This document shows positions 19,082 to 27,565 of a DNA stretch of 64,000 bases, piece by piece. The position numbers and the translations under genes are program-made. Source of the stretch: JAFGTX01 sp942492225 (lineage in GTDB: Bacteria; Bacillota; Clostridia; Peptostreptococcales; Acidaminobacteraceae). Under the pieces are notes generated by a model, which was not told where the DNA came from, did no database searches, and was given only the letters and a program-made list of their open reading frames with translations. The DNA is taken from the NCBI GenBank assembly GCA_942492225.1, contig CALODS010000035.1, forward strand, positions 1 through 64,000, in the 5' to 3' direction. Each line of letters begins with the position of its first letter. The stretch's first letter is position 1.

Positions 19082-20179
19082 TTATATCAAAACTTTGTGA
19101 ACATCTTCAGAGAGAGATAAAAATAACATCCCTTGATAAAATAACGTGAATGAAATAGTATCTCCAATAGCAATTTCATGGTTTAGTGCTGTAATATCAA
19201 CAATTAGATGATCACTACTACTTCCAACAACTTCAATGGATGGATCTATTGGTAACAAGCTGTCGTGATGACCAAAATCTTGTCTACCACATCCAAGTAA
19301 TGCTCTTCGTCTTATGCCTCGATCGATATAGGTTGGCTTATTACCAAAAGCATCTATATAAAGTTCTCCTACAGGATAGGATGGTTTTTCTTGTATTTCA
19401 ATAACTTGTGCAGTTAAAACAAAGGTGTCATTGTGCATGTAGTCTAAATAACAAAAATCTGGACTTGTTAAATCTCTAGCCAATAAAATACCTTCACCAA
19501 CCCTTAAGTGGTTCACTTTACTTGGCATCTCATTTTGTACGATAACAGGCACTGATGTTGTCGCACCACCAGAAATAATTTCTAAAGAGCGATTAATTAC
19601 TTCTTCAACTCTTTCAGCAAGTTCAGACAACTCAGTCATATTCTCTTTTGTTGGTCTAATTGAGCCATAACAGCCTAAATTAGTCCCTATTCCGTATAAA
19701 TGTATGGCTTCAAGCTCATTTTCGACAAATTGCGCTAATTTTATAAATTCCTCATCATCCCAAACACCTTCTCTTAAGTCACCTAGGTCACTCATCAAAA
19801 TAACTTTATGACATTTGTTCTTTAATTTACACTGCTCATTCATTTCTTTTAGCGTTGTCTTATCCGAATTTAAACTGATCTCTGCAAATTCAATGACTTC
19901 TTCAACTTCTGATAACATCGGCAGCCTAACAAGCATCATTTCACAATCAATACCTTGTTGCTTCAGTTTTTTTAATTGACTGATTCGAGAACTCCCAATA
20001 GAATGATACTGCTCATTTACAAATAGTTCTGCCACCTCTTGGATTGCATTACACCCTTTTACAACACCTGTCAAGGCAACGCCACTGCCCTTACAAAGTG
20101 CATGAACATTTTTAATGTTATCTTTAACTTTACTCATATGTATTTCTAATGTTGGATATGCCTTACCTGGTTTATTCAT
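19082..20179 (-). CDS. Alanine/ornithine racemase-family PLP enzyme
   Basis: PLP-binding TIM-barrel protein of 365 residues related to alanine racemase and to the ornithine racemase of amino-acid-fermenting clostridia. The PLP lysine is in TGVVKGCNA (about residue 41), followed by SRISQLKKLK, LMSDLGDLREG and a C-terminal barrel with HEIAIGD. Family members racemise ornithine, alanine or related amino acids. The adjacent MocR-type regulator, itself a PLP sensor, supports a role in PLP-linked amino-acid metabolism. ATG after GGGGTG. Which amino acid is used cannot be read. Confidence 0.85.
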   Translation of the reverse strand: MNKPGKAYPTLEIHMSKVKDNIKNVHALCKGSGVALTGVVKGCNAIQEVAELFVNEQYHSIGSSRISQLKKLKQQGIDCEMMLVRLPMLSEVEEVIEFAEISLNSDKTTLKEMNEQCKLKNKCHKVILMSDLGDLREGVWDDEEFIKLAQFVENELEAIHLYGIGTNLGCYGSIRPTKENMTELSELAERVEEVINRSLEIISGGATTSVPVIVQNEMPSKVNHLRVGEGILLARDLTSPDFCYLDYMHNDTFVLTAQVIEIQEKPSYPVGELYIDAFGNKPTYIDRGIRRRALLGCGRQDFGHHDSLLPIDPSIEVVGSSSDHLIVDITALNHEIAIGDTISFTLFYQGMLFLSLSEDVHKVLI

Positions 20180-20344
20180 CTTTTACACCCCATTAAATTA
20201 TAATAATTTCTAATTACAACTATTATAGAAGTACTTACCCAACTTTGCATCAACCATAAAACTATTTTGGTAGCCAACCAATAATTTTCTCGCTTTATGA
20301 AAAGGGACAGCTTCTTAAAGCGGCCCGTTGTTTATTTTAAAAAA

Positions 20345-20372
20345 ATAGCGTTGAATCAATTCAACGCCATTA
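20345..20372 (-). terminator. Terminator after the kinase/response-regulator operon
   Basis: On the minus strand GGCGTTGAA pairs with TTCAACGCT and is followed by ATTTTTTT. A second, weaker hairpin lies just beyond at about 20301-20325. The rest of the 200-base gap up to the racemase gene holds nothing I recognise. Confidence 0.8.
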
Positions 20373-20377
20373 AAACT

Positions 20378-20746
20378 TTATATTTTATAATTTAAAACTT
20401 TTGATAAAGTTGCCCCTAAAACTTCTATTTGAAATGGTTTTACAATAAAATGCTTTGCACCTTTTTGCATAGCCTCTAAAATCATATTCCGTTGTCCTAA
20501 AGCACTCACCATAATAATCTTTGCACGAGGATGTTTTTTAATAATCAATTCAACGCCTTCTATGCCATTTGCATTGGGCATACTAATATCCATTGTGACT
20601 ATGTCTGGCAAAAGTTTGTTGTACATATCAGCCGCTTTGATACCGTCATCAGCTTCTCCAACAACTTCATGTCCTAATCGCTCCAACATTTGTTTAATTT
20701 TTACACGAAAATAAATTGCATCATCTACAATCAATACTCTGGCCAT
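20378..20746 (-). CDS. CheY-like single-domain response regulator
   Basis: Receiver domain only, 122 residues. The acid pocket and phospho-acceptor are visible (VLIVDDA, DIVTMDISMP with the acceptor Asp at about 54), as are the conserved Ser (MVSALGQ) and Lys (FIVKPF). No output domain. It starts 11 bases after the stop of the CheA-like kinase gene, with GAGG upstream, so the two form an operon and a likely cognate pair. The name CheY is not warranted because no other chemotaxis genes are near. Confidence 0.93.
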   Translation of the reverse strand: MARVLIVDDAIYFRVKIKQMLERLGHEVVGEADDGIKAADMYNKLLPDIVTMDISMPNANGIEGVELIIKKHPRAKIIMVSALGQRNMILEAMQKGAKHFIVKPFQIEVLGATLSKVLNYKI

Positions 20747-20756
20747 AATCAATCCT

Positions 20757-23264
20757 CTACTCTTGTCTCATTTGCTCTAAGGGAATAAACAATCGAATAG
20801 TCGTCCCCTTATTTATTTCTGATGATAAGTTAATTTCTCCTTGATAACCATTCAATACATATTTTAATGCAGACAGTCCCATACCTCTTCCTGCTAGTGT
20901 TGTCGTCTTATCTATACTTGTAAAAGATGGAGAAAATATTAATTCTGGCGGATATTTTACCAAATCTATGCCACTGCCATCATCTGAAAGTTCAATACTC
21001 AAAACACCATCTACCTCTCCAACAATACATGAAATTTTCCCGCTAGAGTTTTTACCTCTATCTACACGCACTTCTGGAATCTCAATACCGTGAAACACAC
21101 TATTTCTAATAACGCCCACTAGACTACTTACAAGTGACTCTGCGGCAATTGGTGCAACATAAACTTCTGGACCTTCAACTTCAAAAGGTAAAATCGACTT
21201 TTCTAAAGACTCACTTAGTCGCTCTATATAATCATTATATCGTAATAGCATTGTATTAATCGGTATAAATCTTAAATATTTCAATTTTTGTAAAAACAAA
21301 TCGTCTTCACTAACGAACTGGATCTGTTGACAATAAGATTTTTCCAGTGCTATTAATGTTTCGCGATTCACTGTAATTTCATTATATCCTTCTCTAAAAT
21401 AATTTTCTCCAATCTCTTCATCTATCCATGATAAAGAGGCATTTAACCCAACACTTAGTTGATTTACTAAAAAATCATCTTCCACTCTTTGATCGACTAA
21501 TTGATCTTCTACCCAATGAACCGATTGTTCAAAATCTGAAAATCCTAACTGTCCTAGACTCCCCTTTAAGGTATGAAGTTCATTTCTATTTTTTTCAGTA
21601 AATCCTTCTGTACTTAACAACTCAATAAACGACTTTGTTCGTTGAATAAAATTACCTACTTCTTTTTTTGATTTTAATGCATTCATCATCAATTGATATG
21701 ATTGTTCTTGCGCTTTAATAACGCGTTCCAATTGAACTAATTTTGTAATATCACTTAAAGTTACTCTCATTCTTAAATCCGATTGTTCTACAAGACTATA
21801 ATCTACTTGGTAATCTCGTCCATGAAGTTGTAATCGCACTGGCAACAATGCCAAAAAGCCTTCTTTAAAATCTATCGATGGATCAAAGACCATTTTTAAT
21901 ATTTCATCTATTGAAACTTCATCTGGTTCTGAATCATCTTCAAATAATGACATTAAAGTCTTACCAACAATCAGTTGATTAAAAATATGGTCACATGCAT
22001 TCGAATATGAGCCTACAACAGAAAAAGACTTATCAATCGTAAACGAGCCTTGCATAAAACTCGTAATTCCTCCGTCACCTTCATGCTCAACAATAGATGT
22101 ATCATGACCGTGAACCATCTGAACCATTTCGAAGTAAAATAATACAAGTACAATACAGACGTATATGGTTATTATAATTGGGATGTCTATCAGCATCGTA
22201 CCACTAATCATACTATTACTCATAATAACAAGTTTCACCAGTGACAGACCACACAAAGAAAAACCCACAAGCATTACAATAACATTTGTACGTCCTCTTT
22301 TCCTATAAACCAATAACGTTGCAATAAGCTGTATTAAAGCCGCAATGAGAAAAATATTAAGCAATGAATAGGCTGCTCGGAAATCTATCATGTTATCTTG
22401 TGTCAATGAAATAATAATAATCAATGCCAGGTTAATCATACCAAAATTAAATTTTATTTTTGCATTCACCAATGTTGCAATGGCTAAGATAAGTGTCGCA
22501 AGTCCCCCATGCAAAGTTATAGCAATTATTTTTTTGTAGAATAAGTAATCCATGCTCATATATTCAAACACTTGATAGTCAAAAGCACATATACCAATGA
22601 GCAAGATTGAGGCTAAAAAATAAGTATATGCCTTGATATTATATAATTGTTGATGCCATGCAACTATTATTAATAGTAGTAGAAATACAGTGAAAAAAGA
22701 AATCACTGAAGAGGCTTTAATTAAATAAAAACTGAAATCAATCCATCTACTTATCCTCTTATAATCCTCATGAGGCAGTATAAGAATTTTCCCACCAATA
22801 CCGGTCATATAATCAGAATACATTTCTATTTCTAATTTATTATTATCTCTAATAAGATTTTCGTTGAATTTAATAAAATAGGTTCCATTCCACAGATTAG
22901 AACGGCCATCCTCATCACCAAAACTGCTAAGCACTTGATTATTTAATCGCACTTCAAAATATTGAACATCTGGTTTTTCAATCATGAAATACAAATTGCT
23001 GTACTCATTTGATTTTATCTGTTCAAATAATGCTCTTGAGATATAAGTTTCATAGGTATGAGTTTTTTCTTCGTGTGCACCAATTTCTCGATTATCAATG
23101 GTCAGTTCTGGTTTCTTGGTGTGATGAAATTGATTATGCGATAACAACACACTATTGCTCGATTCAATCCTTTCCATATAAATAAAATCATGACCAATAC
23201 CATAACAATAGATTGTCACAATTAAAAAAACGAAAAAAAACAACGCCTTTTTTTCAGTATTCAC
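20757..23264 (-). CDS. Membrane-bound CheA-like histidine kinase with Hpt domain
   Basis: 835 residues with an unusual order. After a signal-anchor helix (8-25) come an extracytoplasmic region to about 175 and seven or eight membrane helices to about 400. A PAS-like stretch (about 400-520) and an Hpt domain with ELHTLKGSLGQLGF (phospho-acceptor His at about 585) follow. The C-terminal catalytic domain is of CheA type: N box VIRNSVFHGIE, G1 DDGSGID, F box IFSPSFTS and G2 GRGMGLSALKYV. No CheW-like domain is present. It should autophosphorylate on the Hpt histidine and pass phosphate to the following response regulator. Ligand unknown. Confidence 0.85.
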   Translation of the reverse strand: MNTEKKALFFFVFLIVTIYCYGIGHDFIYMERIESSNSVLLSHNQFHHTKKPELTIDNREIGAHEEKTHTYETYISRALFEQIKSNEYSNLYFMIEKPDVQYFEVRLNNQVLSSFGDEDGRSNLWNGTYFIKFNENLIRDNNKLEIEMYSDYMTGIGGKILILPHEDYKRISRWIDFSFYLIKASSVISFFTVFLLLLIIVAWHQQLYNIKAYTYFLASILLIGICAFDYQVFEYMSMDYLFYKKIIAITLHGGLATLILAIATLVNAKIKFNFGMINLALIIIISLTQDNMIDFRAAYSLLNIFLIAALIQLIATLLVYRKRGRTNVIVMLVGFSLCGLSLVKLVIMSNSMISGTMLIDIPIIITIYVCIVLVLFYFEMVQMVHGHDTSIVEHEGDGGITSFMQGSFTIDKSFSVVGSYSNACDHIFNQLIVGKTLMSLFEDDSEPDEVSIDEILKMVFDPSIDFKEGFLALLPVRLQLHGRDYQVDYSLVEQSDLRMRVTLSDITKLVQLERVIKAQEQSYQLMMNALKSKKEVGNFIQRTKSFIELLSTEGFTEKNRNELHTLKGSLGQLGFSDFEQSVHWVEDQLVDQRVEDDFLVNQLSVGLNASLSWIDEEIGENYFREGYNEITVNRETLIALEKSYCQQIQFVSEDDLFLQKLKYLRFIPINTMLLRYNDYIERLSESLEKSILPFEVEGPEVYVAPIAAESLVSSLVGVIRNSVFHGIEIPEVRVDRGKNSSGKISCIVGEVDGVLSIELSDDGSGIDLVKYPPELIFSPSFTSIDKTTTLAGRGMGLSALKYVLNGYQGEINLSSEINKGTTIRLFIPLEQMRQE

Positions 23265-23347
23265 TCATATTCACCCCAAACATATTATTACTCTCTATTA
23301 AATCAAATATTTCAAATTATGTCTATTTAGAATATTTACTCGTAAAT

Positions 23348-23376
23348 AAAAAAGTGTAGCTTCAGCTACACTTTTT
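23348..23376 (-). terminator. Terminator of the corrinoid transporter operon
   Basis: On the minus strand AAAAAGTGTAGCTG pairs with TTCAGCTACACTTTTTT-like sequence around a tight loop, followed by T residues. It directly follows the ATPase stop codon. Confidence 0.85.
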
Positions 23377-24133
23377 AGGGTTTATATAATACATGAAGTT
23401 GACTATCATGCTTAATTATTTCTGCATCAACACCATAAATCGTTTTGATCATTTCTTTTGTTATCAATTCCTCTGGTGTACCGATAGATACAATCCTTCC
23501 ATCTTCTATTACACAAAGTTTATTACAATACATCAGTGCAATATTAAGATCATGTACTGCAAATACTGTCGTTGTATCTAATTCTTTCACCACAGACATC
23601 AACTCCAGCTGATGTTTAACATCCAAATGATTTGTTGGCTCGTCAAGTATCAATAAGGGTGCTTTCTGTGCAAGGGCTCTTGCTAAAATCACGCGTTGTT
23701 TTTCTCCACCAGATAAAGTGCTATATTCTCTATCTATATAAGGCATCATTGACACCTTTTGAAGCGCTTCTTCAACAATGGTTATATCCTTTGCATTGTC
23801 TCTTTCCATAAATTTTTTGTGTGGCGCTCTTCCCATCATCACTAATTCAAATACAGTAAATTCAAAACAGTGATCGTTATGTTGTCCCACTACCGCCATT
23901 GACTGAGCTGATTTTCTATACGACATATCCGCAATAGGATTTCCATCTATATAGACAACACCAACTTGTGGTTTAATGGTTCTATAAATCGACTTAAGCA
24001 ATGTACTCTTTCCACTGCCATTTGGTCCGACAATTCCTATAAAATCGCCTTTTTCGATTGTCAAATTAACGTCTTTTAATATAGGAACACCTGACAAAGC
24101 GACAGATATATTTTCAATTGATAGATAACTCAT
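23375..24133 (-). CDS. btuD: Corrinoid/siderophore-type ABC transporter ATPase
   Basis: 252-residue ATPase of the FepC/BtuD group. Walker A GPNGSGKST near residue 36, signature TLSGGEKQR, Walker B LLILDEPTNHLD and switch AVHDLNIA are intact. It overlaps the permease gene by four bases (ATGA), so the pair is translationally coupled. The operon begins with a cobalamin riboswitch, which points to vitamin B12 or another corrinoid as the substrate rather than iron-siderophore. Confidence 0.88.
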   Translation of the reverse strand: MSYLSIENISVALSGVPILKDVNLTIEKGDFIGIVGPNGSGKSTLLKSIYRTIKPQVGVVYIDGNPIADMSYRKSAQSMAVVGQHNDHCFEFTVFELVMMGRAPHKKFMERDNAKDITIVEEALQKVSMMPYIDREYSTLSGGEKQRVILARALAQKAPLLILDEPTNHLDVKHQLELMSVVKELDTTTVFAVHDLNIALMYCNKLCVIEDGRIVSIGTPEELITKEMIKTIYGVDAEIIKHDSQLHVLYKP

Positions 24134-25200
24134 GATTTTGCTCCAAACCCATAATTATTTTGTGCCATCAGGTAAATAAAGAACGGACCACCAATCATTG
24201 ATGTTAACACTCCAATTGGCAATTCACTACCTTGTATGATCATTCGACTTGCGACATCCGCCCACACCAAAAAAACACTTCCTAATAATGCTGAAAAAAC
24301 AATTACTTTTCGGTGATCTGAGCCGACAAACATTCTTACTACATGGGGAATTATCAAACCTACAAATCCAATCATTCCTGATGAATACACTGCGAAACCA
24401 ACTGCAAGTGCAACAACTAAAAGATAGACCACCCTATAATATTCCAAATTTTTTCCAAGTGTTATAGCTACATCATCGCCAAGAAGCATCAAATTTAGTG
24501 TTCTAAATTGACTAAAAAAGAAAACTGTCACTAGAATTGACGCCGTCAATACAACACCTATCATGTCCCATTTTGCGCCTGCAACACTTCCCATTAGCCA
24601 ATATGTAATATTTCTTATTGCTTCCGCATCATCTGTTGCAAAAATAAAAAAACTTGAGATTGCCGTACATAAGGTACTCATCGCCATACCGGACAAAATA
24701 AGACGAACAGAATTAGATCGTCCACCAACATTTGCTAGAGCCACCACTAAAATTGACGCAATAAATGCTCCTAGAAAAGCCATTATGCCGATACTATATT
24801 CACCAAAAATAGCGCCAACTCCAAACAAAATAGCAAGCGTTGCACCAAGGGATGCACCTGACGAAACACCTAAAATATAGGGGTCAGCAAGCGGATTTTT
24901 TACAACCGCTTGCATCACTACACCACTTACTGATAACGACATCCCAACTGCTAACGCCAAAATAAGACGTGGTAATCTTAAGTACCATACGATATCAACC
25001 GTCATTCCTTTTAGATATGTTAAATTCCTTTCCGAACCAAATATTTTTTCCCAAATTATTTTATAGACTGTCGGAATAGAAATGTCCACAGAACCAAGTG
25101 TTACTGCAATCATTATAGATAGCAGCAACACACCACACAGTATTAACACAAATCCAATCGTCTTCGTAATTTTTAGAAACTCCTTATTGATTGAAGGCAT
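24130..25200 (-). CDS. btuC: Corrinoid-type ABC transporter permease (FecCD family)
   Basis: 356-residue membrane protein with about ten helices. Family signatures include LPRLILALAVGMSLSVSG, NPLADPYILGVSSGASLGA, and IGFVGLIIPHVVRM, the helix that contacts the ATPase. It overlaps the binding-protein gene by 17 bases. Together with its neighbours it makes a complete importer. Specificity is inferred only from the upstream cobalamin riboswitch. Confidence 0.9.
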   Translation of the reverse strand: MPSINKEFLKITKTIGFVLILCGVLLLSIMIAVTLGSVDISIPTVYKIIWEKIFGSERNLTYLKGMTVDIVWYLRLPRLILALAVGMSLSVSGVVMQAVVKNPLADPYILGVSSGASLGATLAILFGVGAIFGEYSIGIMAFLGAFIASILVVALANVGGRSNSVRLILSGMAMSTLCTAISSFFIFATDDAEAIRNITYWLMGSVAGAKWDMIGVVLTASILVTVFFFSQFRTLNLMLLGDDVAITLGKNLEYYRVVYLLVVALAVGFAVYSSGMIGFVGLIIPHVVRMFVGSDHRKVIVFSALLGSVFLVWADVASRMIIQGSELPIGVLTSMIGGPFFIYLMAQNNYGFGAKS

Positions 25201-26221
25201 CTGGATATAATCCTTTCAACATTGTTTCTACACCATCTATGGTTCTTATACCACTACAGTAAACTTCGCCTAATTTCATTGGCAAAACACGTCCATTTTG
25301 TATTGCAGAGATACTTTTGAGACCTTCATGTTCAAGCAGACCATTAACCGCATCTGTCTCTTCTACGCCACCACCAAAGAAAGAGTAATACACAGAAAAT
25401 ATAACATCAGGATTTAATTTCACAAGATCTTCTGCGCCAATATTGCCACTCGTTTTTGCGACCAAATCAGCACCAACTTTCGTTGCCATATCACCGCCCA
25501 CACTATCTTCTCCATAAATTCTATAAGAACCCTCTTTACCAATTTCTAACACGACAGCTCTTATTGGATCTCGTTCCGACGCGAACGCTTGACCTATTTC
25601 GATTTTTTCTTCTATTTCAGCTATTAGCGCTTCTGCTTTTTCTTCAACATCAAATAGTTGTCCGATAAGTCTAATATCTTCGTATTCATGAGCAATATCT
25701 CTATTTGGCTGAGCACCACTATTTGCCATCATGTATGTATTCACACCACGTTCTTGCCAAAATCCAACATCGCCTAATTTCTTGTCATCAAAATATGAAT
25801 ACCAACTCATAATAAAGTCTGGATTCAATCCCATAACTTCTTCTTTGGAAAGACCTGATTCATAATAATTCAGTTGACTAAAGGCTTGAGTAAATTCAGG
25901 TTTTACTTCATGGTCAAGACCTGTAGCCCCTACAATTCTATCTTCTAATCCCAGTGCTAACATAATTTCAATTGCGTTTTGATAAACAACAACCACACGT
26001 TCTGGTGCTTTTTCAAACGTTATCTCGATTTCTTCTTTGGCTCTATTGTAATTCTTTATTGTCACAGGATAATTTGATCCATCTTTGTTTTCTATAGTTA
26101 CTTCCTTTGGTGTAACTACAACTGCATCCTCTGATACAGGCACACTTTCTTCTGACTTTTGGCATCCTACCGCGAACACCAACATTACTGATAGCATCAT
26201 AAGCACAATTAATTTTTTCAT
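25184..26221 (-). CDS. btuF: Corrinoid-binding lipoprotein of the ABC importer
   Basis: Substrate-binding lipoprotein of 345 residues. The signal peptide ends in VFAVGC with the lipidated Cys at 20. The two lobes follow, with PERVVVVYQNAIEIMLALG starting the first and LVKLNPDVIFSVYYSFFGGG in the second, as in BtuF/FepB-type class III binding proteins. First gene of the importer operon; transcription is controlled by the cobalamin riboswitch and its terminator 75 bases upstream. Other ligands of this fold (heme, siderophores) are less likely for that reason. Confidence 0.88.
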   Translation of the reverse strand: MKKLIVLMMLSVMLVFAVGCQKSEESVPVSEDAVVVTPKEVTIENKDGSNYPVTIKNYNRAKEEIEITFEKAPERVVVVYQNAIEIMLALGLEDRIVGATGLDHEVKPEFTQAFSQLNYYESGLSKEEVMGLNPDFIMSWYSYFDDKKLGDVGFWQERGVNTYMMANSGAQPNRDIAHEYEDIRLIGQLFDVEEKAEALIAEIEEKIEIGQAFASERDPIRAVVLEIGKEGSYRIYGEDSVGGDMATKVGADLVAKTSGNIGAEDLVKLNPDVIFSVYYSFFGGGVEETDAVNGLLEHEGLKSISAIQNGRVLPMKLGEVYCSGIRTIDGVETMLKGLYPDAFNQ

Positions 26222-26295
26222 TTATGTTTTCATCCTCCTATTTTTTTGGGTATCGTTTAAGTTCTTATTTAACCAATCCTGCGCTTGTCATAGCT

Positions 26296-26322
26296 AAAAA
26301 AAAACGACCCATATGGGCCGCT
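26296..26322 (-). terminator. Riboswitch expression-platform terminator
   Basis: On the minus strand GCGGCCCATATGGGTCGT forms a GC-rich hairpin followed by eight T residues. It sits between the cobalamin aptamer and the binding-protein gene, with no gene ending before it, so it is best read as the regulated terminator of the riboswitch. Confidence 0.8.
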
Positions 26323-26340
26323 AATATTAATACTTTAACG

Positions 26341-26500
26341 TAACCCCTCTATCGCTCGTAGAGTATAAGGTTTTTAAAAACAGCAAGTACCCTGACTTAG
26401 AATAATCAATTATTCATTACAGTGGCGAGACCGTGTGGGATTTACACCCAACTTCCCTTGATGTTGATACATAGTAACAACTCTGTTTTCACTTATTCAT
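26341..26500 (-). promoter_or_regulatory. Cobalamin riboswitch
   Basis: On the minus strand the conserved aptamer segments appear in order: GGGAAGTTGGGTG, AAATCCCACACGGTC, CGCCACTGTAA, and the B12 box AAGTCAGGGTACTTGCTG (26398-26381). It controls the corrinoid importer genes. By established riboswitch behaviour, cobalamin binding would favour the downstream terminator and shut the operon off. Confidence 0.93.
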
Positions 26501-26509
26501 CTATGATTT

Positions 26510-26538
26510 AGAATACAGACATTTTTAATCCTAGTCAA
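26510..26538 (-). promoter_or_regulatory. Promoter of the riboswitch-controlled importer operon
   Basis: On the minus strand -35 TTGACT (26538-26533), a 17-base spacer ending in TG, and -10 TATTCT (26515-26510). The start site would fall just before the aptamer. Confidence 0.7.
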
Positions 26539-26636
26539 GAATTATTTTCAATTAAATAATTTTCAATTGAAATCAAAATAATCGGGTATAAATATTATAA
26601 TTAGAAAGTCCTTTATCTAGTAAAAAGGAGGTATTT

Positions 26637-26924
26637 ATGTATATCGCTAAATGGAATAACATAGAGATTGCACGCAGTAATAATACAATTGAAATTGAAG
26701 GAAATCAGTATTTTCCTCCTCAAGATGTTAATATGACCTATTTGAGTAAAACCAATTATTCGACGCTGTGTCCTTGGAAAGGACAAGCTGCTTACTATTC
26801 AATTACCATTGATGGTGAGATAAATGACAACGCAGCATGGTATTATCCCAACCCATATGATAAGGCCATTCAAATTAAAAATTATATCGCTTTTTGGCGA
26901 GGTGTTATTGTTGAAAAAGTATAA
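26637..26924 (+). CDS. DUF427-family protein
   Basis: 95-residue single-domain protein matching DUF427: AKWNNIEIARSN at the start, NYFxxx-like QYFPPQDVNM, STLCPWKGQAAYYSI in the centre and WYYPNPYDKAIQIKNYIAFW at the end. The fold is a small beta-barrel of unknown biochemical function, common beside redox or hydrolase genes. AAGGAGGTATTT precedes the ATG. It is a single-gene unit divergent from the B12 importer and closed by its own hairpin. Confidence 0.88.
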   Translation: MYIAKWNNIEIARSNNTIEIEGNQYFPPQDVNMTYLSKTNYSTLCPWKGQAAYYSITIDGEINDNAAWYYPNPYDKAIQIKNYIAFWRGVIVEKV

Positions 26925-26949
26925 AAATCATCTTATGTTACATCATAAA

Positions 26950-26980
26950 TTAAGGGTAATTTCAATTATAGAAATTACCC
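26950..26980 (+). terminator. Terminator after the DUF427 gene
   Basis: AAGGGTAATTTC pairs with GAAATTACCCTT and is followed by TTATTT. It lies between two convergent genes. Confidence 0.8.
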
Positions 26981-27037
26981 TTTTATTTGAACTAAAAGCT
27001 TCATAAATCTTATTTATACTACCATTATACGATTTGA

Positions 27038-27463
27038 TTACTCAATAGGATCTGCTAATTCAATTTGATTATTTTTTATATCTCTAATTAACTTCTCTAC
27101 TTTTTCTCTTACAAGCTCTCTTGTCGCTCTATAATCATCAATCGGACCACCCGATGGATCCTCTAATCCCCAATCAGCAAAATATCTATTAGGAACAAAA
27201 GGACACTGAACATTACACCCCATTGTAATCAGTAAATCTAACGCTTCTGGAATATCTGTTAACAACTTAGGTTTATGTGTACTCATATCGATACCCGCTT
27301 CTTCCATTACTTCTACTGCCAATGGTTTCACCGCTGGATACTCTTCCGTACCCGCTGAATACACCTCCAATATTTCACTCCCAAGATGCTTTGCCCAGCC
27401 TTCTGCCATCTGACTTCTACATGAATTGTGTACGCACACAAATGCTATTTTTAATTTTTTCAA
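27038..27463 (-). CDS. arsC: Arsenate reductase, thioredoxin-coupled ArsC
   Basis: Low-molecular-weight phosphatase-fold arsenate reductase, 141 residues. The P-loop CVHNSCR gives Cys10, Cys15 and Arg16, the same numbering as the Gram-positive enzyme. The redox pair is in MGCNVQCP (Cys83 and Cys87), and WGLEDPSGG supplies the catalytic acid. It reduces arsenate to arsenite with thioredoxin. I choose the TTG start at 27463, five bases after GGAGGT; a GTG four codons upstream overlaps that ribosome site. No ars repressor or arsenite exporter is adjacent. Confidence 0.9.
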   Translation of the reverse strand: MKKLKIAFVCVHNSCRSQMAEGWAKHLGSEILEVYSAGTEEYPAVKPLAVEVMEEAGIDMSTHKPKLLTDIPEALDLLITMGCNVQCPFVPNRYFADWGLEDPSGGPIDDYRATRELVREKVEKLIRDIKNNQIELADPIE

Positions 27464-27565
27464 GATTACCTCCACAGTTTATAAATTCATCCATATCATT
27501 ATTTAATGATTTATCAACATGTTACCATGGATCCTATAGTTCTCACAATTAGTTATCTGTTAAGT

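Noticed and set aside
20378..23264. A chemotaxis cheA-cheY pair
   Set aside because: The kinase has membrane helices and no CheW-like domain, and no other chemotaxis genes adjoin; only the catalytic core is CheA-like.
26341..26500. tRNA-like or T-box leader upstream of the importer
   Set aside because: The conserved segments match the cobalamin aptamer, and no T-box or tRNA features are present.
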